Shown here in pieces: positions 35,005 through 46,723 of a stretch of DNA of 64,000 nucleotides. Every line of letters begins with the position of its first letter. Positions within the stretch are counted from its first letter, which is position 1. Source of the DNA: Caenorhabditis remanei (lineage: Eukaryota > Nematoda > Chromadorea > Rhabditida > Rhabditidae); assembly GCF_010183535.1 (NCBI RefSeq), contig NC_071331.1, forward strand, positions 6,634,001 to 6,698,000, read 5' to 3'. The translations under genes were made by a program, and so were the position numbers. The notes under the pieces are model-generated. The model did not search any database, had not been told where the DNA came from, and saw only the letters and a program-made list of their open reading frames with translations.

Positions 35005-35067
35005 TCAGCTGCCATCATTGTGTTCAGCAATCGTTCCATAGACAAGCCAGTGGATTATTTTGAGATC
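35005..35067 (-). CDS. Orphan conserved 20-residue terminal exon, copy A
   Basis: After a strong TATTTTCAG acceptor the frame encodes DLKIIHWLVYG followed by TIAEHNDGS and TGA. It lies about 490 nt beyond the stop codon of channel copy A, past that gene's AATAAA signal. Copies downstream of channel copies B, C and E encode the identical peptide with only synonymous differences. Its upstream partner exon is not certain. A donor-like GTGAGT (35192-35197) lies just upstream. An alternative donor in the channel's last exon (CTG|GTAGGA) would also join in frame. It may be an alternative channel C-terminus or the end of another gene. Confidence 0.5.
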   Translation of the reverse strand, partial: DLKIIHWLVYGTIAEHNDGS

Positions 35068-35313
35068 CTGAAAATACGAATATGTGTTTCACTATTTTGA
35101 TACAATAATTGATATTTTAATTGGCATATTCCACGACTTACTTTCATTATTTCGAAAATGAACTCTACTAGGACACCCACATGGTAGCTAGACTCACGAA
35201 ACAAAGGGGATCTAATTAATTAACCTCATTTCCACCTGACAAACTATTATAATGAGTTTACTATAAAAATTACACGACGACTTCAATTCACAATCACTTG
35301 TTCTCAATGACAC

Positions 35314-35319
35314 TTTATT
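35314..35319 (-). promoter_or_regulatory. Polyadenylation signal of channel gene copy A
   Basis: AATAAA on the minus strand lies about 240 nt past the stop codon, within a 3' UTR that is nearly identical in all copies. Equivalents are at 41455-41460 (B), 46480-46485 (C) and 61810-61815 (E). Confidence 0.7.
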
Positions 35320-36082
35320 TTGTTATTAATATGATTTGAAAAGTGAATACAGACGAGAAAACAAGCATCAGCAGTAGCAATCAAAGCATTTCAAGGGGAA
35401 TAAAAGAAGCACACAAAACGTTGGACAAGTACAAAAAAGATGTTATCAAGTAGAGAAACGAGAGGGGATCGGGGAGTAATGAAACGAACGAAAAATGGTT
35501 AAAAGAAGCGACACTTGGACAGGACGAATTGAAATAAGGGATGTGTGTGTTGTGAGGATTAGAACTCCTTAGCGGCAAGCTCGTATGACAAATGCATAGC
35601 TTCTCCTACCAGGATCATGATTGATGTCACAGTGAATACGACCAATGAGAAGACGATTAGAAGGACACGGTCCAGCACCGAGGCCAGATATTCCCATTCC
35701 AGGGCGTATCTGAAATTTAAGGAGATATGGAAACATACAATTATGGATTTAATGAATTTTGAAATTTCGCAAATGTAGTCCGCTTGATACATTAATAAAA
35801 ATTAATTTTTCTGTTTAACAATCTTAACAAGAAAAGGTATCTAATTTTGTGTTCACTAACAATCTTTTACATACAGATTGAAACTCACCTCCTCTTCAAC
35901 TTGCTCTCCAGAATAGTTGAATCCCCTGTCACTGAAAACGCTGAAATTGCAGAGCATCAGAGGACCAGGCTCCCCGTGGGGGACTGATATGGCTGCTGGC
36001 ACTTTCTTTCGGCCAGCTTGTCGGAGTTGTCCACGTTCCCCGCCGCCGCAATCTGGAAATTGAAAGTGGCATGAGCATCAGG

Positions 36083-36180
36083 GTTGGGCAAATTATTTGT
36101 TTGATTATTTAAACTATTCGAAACTCTGAATAGTTGGGAAAAAATTTCAAAAAATTTATTTGACCACTCCAACAATGCCA
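36083..36180. mobile_element. Degenerate hAT-like MITE, CAGGGCTGGGC family
   Basis: 'cagggttgggcaaattatttgtttgattattt' opens this copy and 'atttgaccactccaacaatgcc' closes it, the same order as the full element at 36553-36937. It lies in an intron of channel copy A and is absent from the matching intron of copy B. Confidence 0.7.
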
Positions 36181-36552
36181 GATTACTATTTTTGTTGTAT
36201 CAACTACTTCAAAAATTCTGAATATTCAAGACTGCTAGAAACAGTACTCACTTTTCACTCCATTCTGTTTATTCGAATTAATTTTCTTGACGAGTCGCCT
36301 CCAATTCCTTCTTGCTGCTTCTCGTTTCATATCATCCATACTTCTGAAATAAGATCAAAGTAATGACTAAACTATTGGATAAGACATGTTATAAATACCG
36401 AGAAACGGTATATACTGTTTCAAAGACATGATTTTTAAGTGGCATACTTTTGAATACTGATACTAGGTACTTTAGTCCCATTATAACAAGTTAGCTAAAA
36501 GTTTGCGGATTGTGACTAAATCAATACTTCAAAACTTGTCAACCATCTGAAA

Positions 36553-36937
36553 CAGGGCTGGGCAAATTATTTGTTTGATTATTTGAATTATTTGAAATTT
36601 GGGATAAAAGTCAAGTAAATTGTTTCAAATAATTATTTGAACTTTTTTTTCAAATAAATTGTTTGACCAAACAATGTTTGACAATGTCATATCAAATAAA
36701 ATTATTTGAAACCGAATTTTTTGTATCATTAATGATAACTTTTCTCTTCAAACTGCCGAAAGGTTAGGGGAAAATAATTACTTCGAATTCGAGAAAGTCT
36801 TTCAGGACGGAAAATTTTACAAAAAAAAATGTTTCCTTGATCAAATAGTATTTGATCAAATAAATTGTTTGGAAAAAGTATTCAAACATTATTTGGTCAA
36901 ACAATTTATTTGACCTCTCAAACAATGCCCAGCCCTG
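36553..36937. mobile_element. hAT-like MITE, CAGGGCTGGGC family, 385 bp
   Basis: Ends are CAGGGCTGGGCA and TGCCCAGCCCTG. The 8-bp target duplication ATCTGAAA is perfect (36545-36552, 36938-36945). Copy B has the empty site 'gtctgaaacag' (42654 region). The interior is AT-rich with repeated ATTATTTGA/CAAATAATT blocks on opposite strands. No coding capacity. Confidence 0.95.
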
Positions 36938-38785
36938 ATCTGAAACAGTTTCTTTTCCACTCATATATAACTCCTCGCACTAATCGGAGCAGCCAACGGA
37001 GCTCTCCCACTTCCACTATTCGACTTGAGAAGATTCAATCCAGAAGACGATGACGTCACTTTTGGCATCTTCTGATTCTTCATCTCCACCCTTTTCGCCT
37101 TCATTTTATCCTTCTTCCCAAATGTCACTCCTGTCTCATTCCACAGCTCCAGAAGCATGGTTGGAGGTCGCATTCGGAGCCACTGAGCGATCTGAAGATG
37201 AAAATGAATCAGACTAAAAAAATTAAGACTTACTCTCCCAAAAAATATGTATGATACAATAGGAGACACCGGCTTTGCGTACATCTTCTGTAGGTGAACA
37301 TTCAGAATAAACGCTGTGAAAAGTGTTCCTATGAATATGATGAATATAATAGATAGATAGAATATTCCGAAGAGAGGAACGAAGTCAGATGACGTCGGCA
37401 TTTGTTCAGAGACCATCATCATCAGGATGGACATGGCAAGGAGGGAATCGATTCCGAGAGACAGCTTTTCTCGTCTGAAAAATTGGAAATAACGAAATTT
37501 TTATTGTTTCAAAGTCTGCATAACCATTACATTATGCAGAACAGCTCAGTAACTTGTACGAATATCATGGAACAAATACGCCAACTACTCAATAAATCAA
37601 CGAAAAGTTTAATTATCTTCAGTTTCTAATATTTCTCAAAAAATCTAGAGAAATAATTCAATGATTCCACCATATTAATTAGAAGGACTCACCTCTCAGA
37701 ACTCGTAGAAGCAGCAGTGAAGAATCCAGTAACGGCGACCAACGTGATAACAGAAGTGGGAATAACCAAATTAACAATATAATACAGTGGTTTCCGTCTA
37801 ACAACTAGAACAGCTTCCAGTAGAACCCATGGCTCGGGACAACACACGAACTTCTCCTCGACTCGTTTTATATTGAAACTGACAACAACCCATTCTTCAT
37901 TCGGAAGGAAATTGTCCATATTCACAAATTCATATTCTGGTTCGTAGTTGATATCTGATTTAGATGATGTCCAAGAAGATATGGTTAGTTTACAGGCTTG
38001 TTGATCGTAAGGGAAGAATCTGAAAATGTTTTACTGTTTCTAAAAGTTATTATCAAAACCACAATGCTGAAGATTACTAGTGTCGCGCATGCTATTGCTG
38101 CAAAATAAACCAACCTGATATCCAAGAGACAACTCGTTCTGTACAATGCGGGAAAAACTTCACTTCTGCTCCCTTTTCTCCTTTCCAGTAGTTCGTCGTC
38201 ACCACCACATTTATGTATCGTTCTGTCTCTTCTCGATTCATGACCACACTGGAAAAATGAATTTCTGTTTCAACAATTTTTTGAATATCTTTGTTTTAAC
38301 TATTTCATACTTCCGAACCCCATTGTGATTCATTTGTTGTTGATTGGAGCCTATCAAAATCTTTGAAATATTTTTTATGTTTCTAGCAACTGATATTTCA
38401 TTTACTTTGTGAAGCCTGTCAGTGTCTTCCCAATTGAAAAAAAATCCCCCACCTGTTATAGAGATAAGTATCTGGTAACCATATTGCATCAAATGACAGT
38501 ATGGTTGTATTAATCATCCCGTAAAGATAAGGATTCCATCCCAGAAAGTCATCATTCCATTTCTGAATCGCCCAAACGTTTAAGTCGATATTTTGCTGTT
38601 TCTCGTTCTAAAAAAAGTACTTTCCGTGAAACATATGTTGGTAAATAATTTATATAACATATAAATTAAACTCACAATCGAAAGAATCTGATATAGACTC
38701 ATTGAAAACGAAACAGTTGTTGGTTTCGAATGGTTCATCACTGGGCGGACACGACTGTCGTACCTAGAATAAGTCGCATTGCAGT

Positions 38786-39290
38786 TTGAAAAGAAGCGTA
38801 AGGTCGCGGAAACGAGCCGTTTCAAAAAAAGGCACAGTGCCAAAAAGACTTGGTTGATAGTGAGTATCAAGAATATTTACGTTTATTTGTAGTATGTTTG
38901 ATATAAACCGCGACGCACACGCAACGCCACTCGGAAAAATACGAATCTGTCTATTTCTGACCCTACGCCTCACACTGATTTTCTTATGCAGAACACATTA
39001 ACATGCCCAGTGTACCCTGTGGCCCGACACCTCACTGGTTTGTATAGCTGTGTCGCACTCTCTCATTTTTTAGTGTTCTTTTTTGGCCTTATATGGGTTA
39101 ATGGTCTGTCTGCCATAAATAAAGGAGAATCAATAATTTTAGAGTATTTGTTTGAAAAAGTTTTTGAAGTATGTTTCTGTTTCATAATTTCTTAAAACCG
39201 TATTTTTCATTATTAATTTTGTTTTATACGTAACCAAATCTGGTCTTAACTCCTAATTATTTCGAAGTTTTCAGATTACAGACTTTGGAA
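38786..39290 (+). promoter_or_regulatory. Conserved upstream block of the small gene family (s5 copy)
   Basis: A roughly 450-bp block recurs before s5, s6 (split by Helitron H2), s7 and, orphaned, at 25560-26118. A related form precedes s2, s3 and s4. Shared parts are a GC-richer 'aaacgcgctccgtcgcacaacggttggcacgg' segment (degenerate here), 'gtggcccgacacctcac.gg', 'ctcgcactctctcattttctagtg', 'attaatggtctgtc..caataaataa' and a final TTTTCAG acceptor. It may hold a promoter plus an outron or noncoding first exon. Role is inferred from position only. Confidence 0.55.
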
Positions 39291-39291
39291 T

Positions 39292-39799
39292 ATGACCAAG
39301 TTCTTGGCTGGAAGGAATGAACCGAAACCCACCAAGGTTCAGAGAAAAGAGCCGAATGGTTTGAAGTTACGGTCAAACAACACCTCGAAGAAAAGTCTAC
39401 AAGTATGCAGAAACAAAATACCGATTCAAATTGGAGCAGAGAAACTAATGAAATGTGCAAAGGAACTTGTGGTATGTGGTTTTTTATCATGCCATAGAAA
39501 AATATCATAATGGCTAATTCTTTAATTTATTTCAGAAATCTCATCCAGATTTGAGTATCGAGCAAGCACTCGCCATCGAAAAGCAACGTCAAAATGATAG
39601 GAAGAGACGAGCTGAGGAAATGGTGGTTGATCCGTATAAGAGTTGTCGCATTGAAGAAGAGTTCGAGATCTACATGAAAGAAGCCGACAGTTATAAGGAT
39701 GAGGAAATGAAGGAGAATGGGAAAATCGTGGAATATGAAATAAAGGAAATTGTGGAAGATGTGGAAGGAATGATAATCGAAGACAAAGAGAATTTTTAG
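39292..39799 (+). CDS. Small two-exon family member s5, 147 aa
   Basis: Exon 1 is 39292-39471, with donor GTATGT. Exon 2 is 39536-39799, with acceptor TATTTCAG and stop TAG. The ATG lies about 17 nt after a TTTTCAG acceptor. The N-terminus is basic (MTKFLAGRNEPKPTKVQRKE, shared exactly with s7). The helix is EKLMKCAKELV, then KSHPDLSIEQALAIEKQRQN, DRKRRAEEMVVDPYKSCRIE and an acidic C-terminus ending EDKENF. This s5/s6/s7 subfamily differs from s2-s4 in both tails but keeps the central motif. It lies between channel copies A and B on the opposite strand. Both exons are open. Function is unknown. Confidence 0.75.
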
Positions 39800-41146
39800 A
39801 AATAAAAGCTTTCTGAAAGATCAAAAATCGTATACTTGTCCAGCACTGTTCCCCTGTGTTTCACACTTACCCGAGTTTTGTCAAATATCAATTTTCTCCT
39901 CTCTTCAAACCCTTTTTCCTCTTTCCCAGTCCTACCGACAGTTTATCCGTATTGTCTAGTTATGATCTTTTTCCCCATTCCATAATAGACCCGGTTACTG
40001 TTTCGTGACAATTGTTTAGCCTACGGTTTTGTCTAGTGTTCGTTCTTCCCTTACCGCTCTTCCATAGCAGAAAATCATGAATTCGAAAATCAGTAGTTGT
40101 CTAGCCAATCAAAACTCTTCATCACTCTTTTTCAATTGCTCTTTATTGTCGTAATGTCGAATATGTTAAGTTGACCTTGTCTCTTTTCCGACATTTCCAG
40201 ATTTGTTTACTGCATCGTCGTGCTCTCATATCAAAACAATTTTCTTCAATTCATTCCCGATCTTGTTGATTTGATTGCGTTTATAATTTGCCGATGATTT
40301 TGTAAAGTTTGTGAGTATTAGACAAATTATAATAAAATTGTATTTCCATTCCATGAATACTGTTTCAAGCGCCTTTTTTTCGTTATGTTATCAATAAAGA
40401 ACTTAATTCCAGGAATACTCTAACTTGGAATAATTGGGTTGGTCGTTTTCTCCGGACCATCTGTACGTTACACAGATGAATATCGAGTGTATTTCTGTTT
40501 CATTGTCCTGCCGTCTCATCTCAGTTCAGTTGTACCCATTCTAGATTTTGATCTTTCATCAGCAATAAGATCTCTAAACCCCAATTGTCTTTTCAAATAG
40601 AGTTTTTCAGACTCGACTTCTCCCTCTTTTCGAAAAAATGACTTTGTCTTCTAATCGACAAACTTTTCAAATACGATATTGGTTTGAGCCCGCAAACCCA
40701 ATAGATGCGTCTTTACATTGGTCCGAAACATTGGTCTCGAGATTTATTCCGTGTTTCATATTCGTGATGTAATCTGAAGACAAAGTTAACTAAATTAGTT
40801 GTGGTCTGTTACGTTAATTGGTATCAAATAATGAGTTGGATCCGTGTCAGATATCTGTGACAAGGCTGCAAGTTAAACGAATAAGCTTTGAATCAATTTT
40901 TTTTTAGGTATTCAGCGCAGTCTAGAATCTCATTGACTTTAAAACAAAAACGGAAAACCAAAAATAAGAAACCATTTCCTTTTTAACTCCACGTTTATAA
41001 GTATTGTTCGGTAACACAAAACAATTATTTTTACTATTCGGAATAAAAAATACTTCTCTCACTATGAGAGAACAATTGAACCCATAATGTATCTGTGATA
41101 CAAATTTTAACATTGAAACATTGAAAAATCACACAAAAGTTATTGT
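39800..41146. other. 3' flank of s5, noncoding
   Basis: The region is duplicated at 44816-46185 and in part at 60445-61500 ('gtatacttgtccagcactgtt', 'cctttttcctct.tcccagtc'). A short F-box-like relic is at about 40830. No exon is convincing. Confidence 0.6.
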
Positions 41147-41209
41147 TCAGCTGCCATCATTGTGTTCAGCAATCGTTCCATAGACAAGCCAGTGGATTAT
41201 TTTGAGATC
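41147..41209 (-). CDS. Orphan conserved 20-residue terminal exon, copy B
   Basis: Same peptide and TTTTCAG acceptor as 35005-35067, with TGA stop. It lies downstream of channel copy B in the same relative place. The nucleotide sequence here is identical to copy A. See copies C and E for the informative synonymous differences. Confidence 0.5.
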   Translation of the reverse strand, partial: DLKIIHWLVYGTIAEHNDGS

Positions 41210-41702
41210 CTGAAAATATGGATTTGTGTTTCATTTCTTTGATATATTACTTTAATTTTGATTGGCATATTCCACGACTTACTTTCATTATTTCGAAAAT
41301 GAACTCTACTAGGACACCCACATGGTAGCTAGACTCACGAAACAAAGGGGATCTAATTAATTAACCTCATTTCCACCTGACAAACTATTATAATGAGTTT
41401 ACTATAAAAATTACACGACGACTTCAATTCACAATCACTTGTTCTCAATGACACTTTATTTTGTTATTTTAATATAAATTGAAAAGTGGATACAGACGAG
41501 AAAACAAGCATCAGCAGTAGCAATCAAAAGCATTTCAAGGGGAATAAAAGAAGCACACAAAACGTTGGACAAGTACAAAAAAGATGTTATCAAGTAGAGA
41601 AACGAGAGGGGATCGGGGAGTAATGAAACGAACGAAAAATGGTTAAAAGAAGCGACACTTGGACAGGACGAATTGAAATAAGGGATGTGTGTGTTGTGAG
41701 GA

Positions 41703-44364
41703 TTAGAACTCCTTAGCGGCAAGCTCGTATGACAAATGCATAGCTTCTCCTACCAGGATCATGATTGATGTCACAGTGAATACGACCAATGAAAAGACGA
41801 TTAGAAGGACACGGTCCAGCACCGAGGCCAGGTATTCCCATTCCAGGGCGTATCTGAAATTTAGGGTGTTTTGTGATTTCTAAACTATGAAATCTATGAA
41901 TTTTTAAAATTAAGTTGTTTCCGAAACTGCAAAAAATAATATGTCAATTTAGTAACAATTAATTTATTAATTAAAGTTAATTTTTTCCGTTTTACAAACT
42001 TAGTAAGAAACGGTATCAAATCATCTTCTTTAGTCATCATCACTGTGGTAGTATTTCGTTTTTTTTTCGATATCTCAGTTCATCTTCATCTAACACTAAT
42101 TCATTGGCAACCGGAAATCGATCTACAGAAATGATCTCACCTTCTCTTCAACTTGCTCTCCAGAATAGTTGAATCCCCTGTCACTGAAAACGCTGAAATT
42201 GCAGATGCACTGAGCATCAGAGGACCAGGTTCCCCGTGTGGAACTGATATGGCTGATGGCACTTTCTTACGACCGGCTTGTCGGAGTTGTCCACGTTCAC
42301 CGCCGCCGCAATCTGGAAATTAAAAGAGACATGAGTATATGGAGAAAAGCAGTTATTGAAAAGATGTTGAACATTCAAGCCTGTCAGAAACAGTACTCAC
42401 TTTTCACTCCATTCTGTTTATTTGAATTAATTTTCTTGACGAGTCGCCTCCAATTCCTTCTTGCTGCTTCTCGTTTCATGTCATCCATACTGCTGGAATA
42501 AATCAAGGCAATGACTAAACTACTGGACCAGACAAGTTATAAATACTGAGAAACGGTATTTATGTAATGTTTCAAAAACGTGATTTGTAAGTGCCATACT
42601 TTTGAATACTGATAATTGGTACTTTAGTCCCATTATAACAAATTATGTCAACCGTCTGAAACAGTTTCCTCTCCACTCACATATAACTCCTCGCACTAAT
42701 TGGAGCAGCCAACGGAGCTCTCCCACTTCCACTATTCGATTTCAGAAGATTCAATCCAGAAGACGATGACGTCACTTTTGGCATCTTCTGATTCTTCATC
42801 TCCACCCTTTTCGCCTTCATTTTATCCTTCTTCCCAAATGTCACTCCTGTCTCATTCCACAGCTCCAGAAGCATGGTTGGAGGTCGCATTCGGAGCCACT
42901 GAGCGATCTAAAGATCAGAATAGAATTCCGTCAAAAAGGTTAAGACTTACCCTCCCAAAAAATATGTATGATACAATAGGAGACACCGGCTTTGCGTACA
43001 TCTTTTGCAGGTGTACATTAGAATGAACGCAGTGAAAAGTGTTCCTATGAATATGATGAATATAATAGAAAGATAGATTATTCCGAAGAGAGGAACGAAG
43101 TCAGATGACGTCGGCATTTGTTCAGAGACCATCATCATCAGGATGGACATGGCAAGGAGGGAATCGATTCCGAGAGACAGCTTTTCTCGTCTGAAAATTA
43201 TAATTAGTAAAAATGGATCAAAATGAAAAATAAATTATCTTCAGTTCCTAATATTTCCCAAAAACAGTAATCTAGAGAATAATTCAATTATTCGACCAAA
43301 CTAGTCTTAACATCTCACCTCTCAGAACTGGTAGAAGCCGCAGTGAAGAATCCAGTAACCGCGACCAACGTGATAACAGAAGTGGGAATAACCAAATTAA
43401 CAATATAATACAATGGTTTCCGTCTAACAACTAGAACAGCTTCCAGTAGAACCCATGGCGAACTTCTCCTCGACTCGTTTTATATTGAAACTGACGACAA
43501 CTCATTCTTCATTCGGAAGGAAATTGTCCATATTCACAGATTCATATTCTGGTTCGTAGTTGATATCTGATTTAGATGATGTCCAGGAAGATATGGTTAG
43601 TTTACAGGCTTGTTGGCCGTAAGGGAAGAATCTGAAAATGGTTTCTCGGTTTCAGAAAGTTATTATCAAAACCACAATGCTTTAGATTACTGATGTTGCC
43701 TCAAAAAAAACCAACCTGATATCCAACAGACAACTCGTTCTATACAATGCAGGATACATAAACTTCACTTCTGCTCCCTTTTCTCCTTTCCAGTAGTTCG
43801 TTGTCACCACCACATTTATGTATCGTTCTGTCTCTTCTCGATTCATTACCACACTAAAAAAATGAATTTCTGTTTCAACAATTTTTTGAATATCTTTGTT
43901 TTCGCTATTTCATACTTCCGAACCCCCATTGTGATTCATTTGTTGTTGATTGGAGCCTATCAAAATCTTTGAAATCTTTTTTATGTTTCTAGCTACTGAT
44001 ATTTCATTTACTTTGTGAAGCCTGTCAGTGTTGAAAAAAAATCCCCCACCTGTTATAGAGATAAGTATCCGGTAACCAAATTGCGTCAAATGGCAGTATG
44101 GTTGTATTAATCATCCCGTAGAGATAGGCATTCCATCCGAGAAAGTCATCATTCCATTTTTGAATCGCCAAAACGTTCAAGTCGACATTTTGCTGTTTTC
44201 GTTCTGAAAAAGTACTTTTCGTAAAACTTGTGATGGTAAAGAATGATTGTATATAAGATAAATGAACTAAACTCACAATGGAAAGAATCTGATATAAACT
44301 CATTGAAAACGAAACAGTTGTTGGTTTTGAATGGTTCATCACTGAGCGGACCCGGCTGTCGTAC
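41703..44364 (-). pseudogene. Nicotinic-like Cys-loop channel subunit, copy B (pseudogene)
   Basis: Exons in gene order: 44277-44364, 44050-44203, 43716-43853, 43319-43631, 42951-43190, 42681-42907, 42401-42492, 42141-42312, 41703-41853. The last three exons and the M3-M4 loop exon are open. Lesions: a 1-nt deletion at the start of the second exon (154 nt versus 155), a 14-nt deletion in the ligand-binding/M1 exon (313 versus 327) that removes both loop C cysteines, and a 1-nt deletion in the M2-M3 exon (240 versus 241). A weak downstream AG could rescue only the first. As in copy A the gene begins at the exon GTACGACAG... with no signal-peptide exon, and foreign repeat sequence follows at once. 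Confidence 0.93.
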
Positions 44365-44371
44365 CTGAAAT

Positions 44372-44815
44372 GAGTTGTCAGTTTACAAGGGAGTTGACTT
44401 TCGGTATGCGTTCAGAATTTTCTATAAACTTGCACACTGATAGTTTCGAATCTGCTTTAAACAATGATAATAGTGAAAAAGTGCAAAACTCCCGAAAAGT
44501 TGGACTTTTTTGCTCCGAAAGTTTGCTCATTTTTCATCATAGAAAACACGAGTGCCAATTCGGGAGGACTATCGGGTTCGTAAAGACAACCAGCTGCCCT
44601 CTCGACCAGCGGTTGGATGGCCACGTGGCAGTGAGGGGGGCTGGTAGGAGGAAGGTCTGGGGATCGACCCCTCCCCCTTTTTTTCTTTTTTTTTGCATTT
44701 TGAAAACTGGCTATAAAATGTCAACTACAGTGTTTTCGAACTATTCCATCAAGTTTTCTTCCGTTTCGAACAGTTTTCTACATTTTCTGAACATTTGGAA
44801 GAAACTTTTTTTTGA
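44372..44815 (+). repeat. Inserted repeat with tRNA-like module and T-run
   Basis: The left part ('gggagttgactttcggtatgcgttcagaattttctataaacttgcac') matches the interior of Helitron H1 at 48950-49055. At 44590-44690 a tRNA-like stretch has B-box-like GGGATCGACCCC followed by a long T-run, as expected for a Pol III unit. The small-family gene expected between channel copies B and C is missing here. The 197-residue open frame across the block is not coding-like. Confidence 0.45.
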
Positions 44816-46185
44816 GCGTATACTTGTCCAACACTATTCATCATTCCCCCAGTGTTTTACGCTCACTCCAGTTCGGTCAATTACCAATATTCTCCTCACT
44901 TCCAACCCTTTTTCCTCTCTCCCAGTCATTCTTACCAGTCTATTTTTCTTTCTGTCTAGTTAGAATCTTTTTTTCTTATTTCATGATAAATCGGAAAGAT
45001 GTTTCGGTTCCACTGTCTAGCTTAGGGTTTTTTCTTGTGTTCGTTCTAAATTTTCCCCGTCTTCCCTTGCAGAAATGGCATATCTTAGAGAATCCATTCT
45101 GTCTAGCTCTGGATTGATGATAATATTTACTGTTAAGTTGTCTCATCAATCAAAACTCGTCATCACTCTTTCTAAATTGTATACCAATAATCGTCAAAAT
45201 TATAGATTATTCCAGCCTATTCATCTTTCTCGGTCTCTTTTCCGACACTCTCAGATTTTATTACTGCATTCTTGACCGCTTATATCTAAATGATTCATTC
45301 GAGAACTTATTGCATAACTATTCGATCAATTTTATTCAGTTATGACTACTGTTCCAAGTGCTGATTATTTCGTTACGTAAATAATGTTTTCGTTGAATCA
45401 ATCGCTAGTATTATGCCTTTCAAAAAACCAAACAGTTATATTTTCACTTATAATTAAGTTCTGCGCGGGTTGAAAAAATCTGCACGTTTCGTGCACGCAA
45501 CGCATATAAATATCAAGTGTCTTTCTGTTTCATCGTCCTCTCGTCTCGTCTCAGTTCCGTTGTACCCAGTACACCTGTTGATGTTGCATCAGCTACCCGA
45601 CCATTCACCACTTTGAATTTCTCTTTCATTCCACTGAAAAATGCTAATCGGAGTGATATTCGACGTGTAAGTTTTAAAAGCCCAATTTTCTTTTTAAATA
45701 GAATTTTTCAGACTCAAATTATCCTCCTTTTCAAAAAAGAGACAAGATATGGTCAAATCAACAAAATTTTTCAAATACGATATTTATTTGAGCCTGCAAC
45801 CCCATAGATGCCTCTTTACATCGATTCGAAACCTAAGTCATAAAATTCATTCTGTGTTTCGTATTCGTGTTGTAAGCTGAAGACAAAGTTTACTCAATTT
45901 ATTGCGACCATCTGAGTTTGTAGGTGATTTAGATCGAACTAATGAATATTACGTCAATTGGTATCGAATAATGAGTTGGAACTGTTACAAACATCTGTAA
46001 GAAGACTACAAGTTTGATGAAAGAGATTCGAATCAATTTATACAAGGTTGAATGGAGATAATTTCAGCTTAATACTCTTCTTATTTAATACTCTTCTTAC
46101 TATGTTTAAACAAATGAACCCATAATGTATCAGCCATACAAATCAATATATTGAAACAGTGAAAAAAATCACAAAAAAGTATTGT
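44816..46185. other. 3' flank of a lost small-family gene, noncoding
   Basis: Duplicate of 39830-41140. It contains the F-box-like remnant at 45970-46050 ('tggttgaatgga' region shortened to 'aggttgaatggagataattt'). No open gene is supported. Confidence 0.55.
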
Positions 46186-46248
46186 TTAGCTCCCATCATT
46201 GTGTTCGGCAATCGTTCCATAGACAAGCCAGTGGATTATTTTGAGATC
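46186..46248 (-). CDS. Orphan conserved 20-residue terminal exon, copy C
   Basis: Encodes the same 20 residues as copies A, B and E, with a TTTTCAG acceptor. Ala and Gly codons differ synonymously (GCT to GCC, GGC to GGG), and the stop is TAA instead of TGA. It remains open although the channel copy above it is truncated. Confidence 0.5.
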   Translation of the reverse strand, partial: DLKIIHWLVYGTIAEHNDGS

Positions 46249-46723
46249 CTGAAAATATGGATTTGTGTTTCATTATTTTGATAAAACACTTGACTTTTAA
46301 TTGACATGTTCCAATTTTTTCGAAAATTAAATACTAGTGCATCCACAAAGGTAGCTAGACTCACGAAACATATAAAATCTAATTAATTAACGCCATTTCC
46401 ACCTGACAAACTATTATACAGAATTTTAATACAAGTTACATGACGACTTCAATTCACAATCACTTGTTCTCAATGACACTTTATTTTGTTATTAATATAA
46501 ATTGAAAAGTGAATACAGACGAGAAAACAAGCATCAGCAGTAGCAATCAAAAGCATTTCAAAGGGAATAAAAGAAGTACACAAAACGTTGGACAAGTACA
46601 AAAAAGATGTTATCAAGTAGAGAAACGAGGGAGATCGGGGAGTAATGAAACGAACGAAAAATGGTTAAAGAAGCGACACTTGGACAGGACGAATTGAAAT
46701 AAGGGATGTGTGTGTTGTGAGGA

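Larger units (their letters stand above)
35559..38763 (-). pseudogene. Nicotinic-like Cys-loop channel subunit, copy A (pseudogene)
   Basis: Exons in gene order: 38676-38763, 38453-38607, 38115-38248, 37693-38019, 37234-37474, 36965-37191, 36252-36343, 35889-36052, 35559-35709. They encode a ligand-binding region starting YDSRVRPVMNHSKPTTVSF, a Cys-loop (SCLLDIRFFPYDQQACKL, C-x13-C), a loop C vicinal pair (FVCCPEPW, alpha-type), M1 (PLYYIVNLVIPTSVITLVAV), M2 (SLGIDSLLAMSILMMMV), M3, a basic M3-M4 loop and M4 (DRVLLIVFSLVVFTVTSIMI). Lesions: a 4-nt deletion in the 38115-38248 exon (134 nt instead of 138), a splice donor changed from GT to AT at 36963-36964, and an 8-nt deletion in 35889-36052. 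No signal-peptide exon is present. A hAT-like MITE sits in one intron. Confidence 0.93.

Noticed and set aside
35381..35578. 65-residue frame (MPLRSSNPHNTHIPYF...) repeated at 41456 and 46558
   Set aside because: It lies in the channel 3' UTR, overlaps the channel stop codon, and the copy at 46558 is frameshifted by a small deletion. Conservation is explained by recent duplication.
36160..36363. 67-residue plus-strand frame across a channel intron and exon, with similar frames at 42700, 47806 and 63256
   Set aside because: Opposite-strand shadows of channel exons, whose minus-strand translation gives the M3-M4 loop and membrane segments.
44370..44963. 197-residue plus-strand open frame, the longest in the window
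   Set aside because: It runs across the repeat insertion, the tRNA-like module and the T-run. Composition is not protein-like and the paralogous DNA in H1 is not open.
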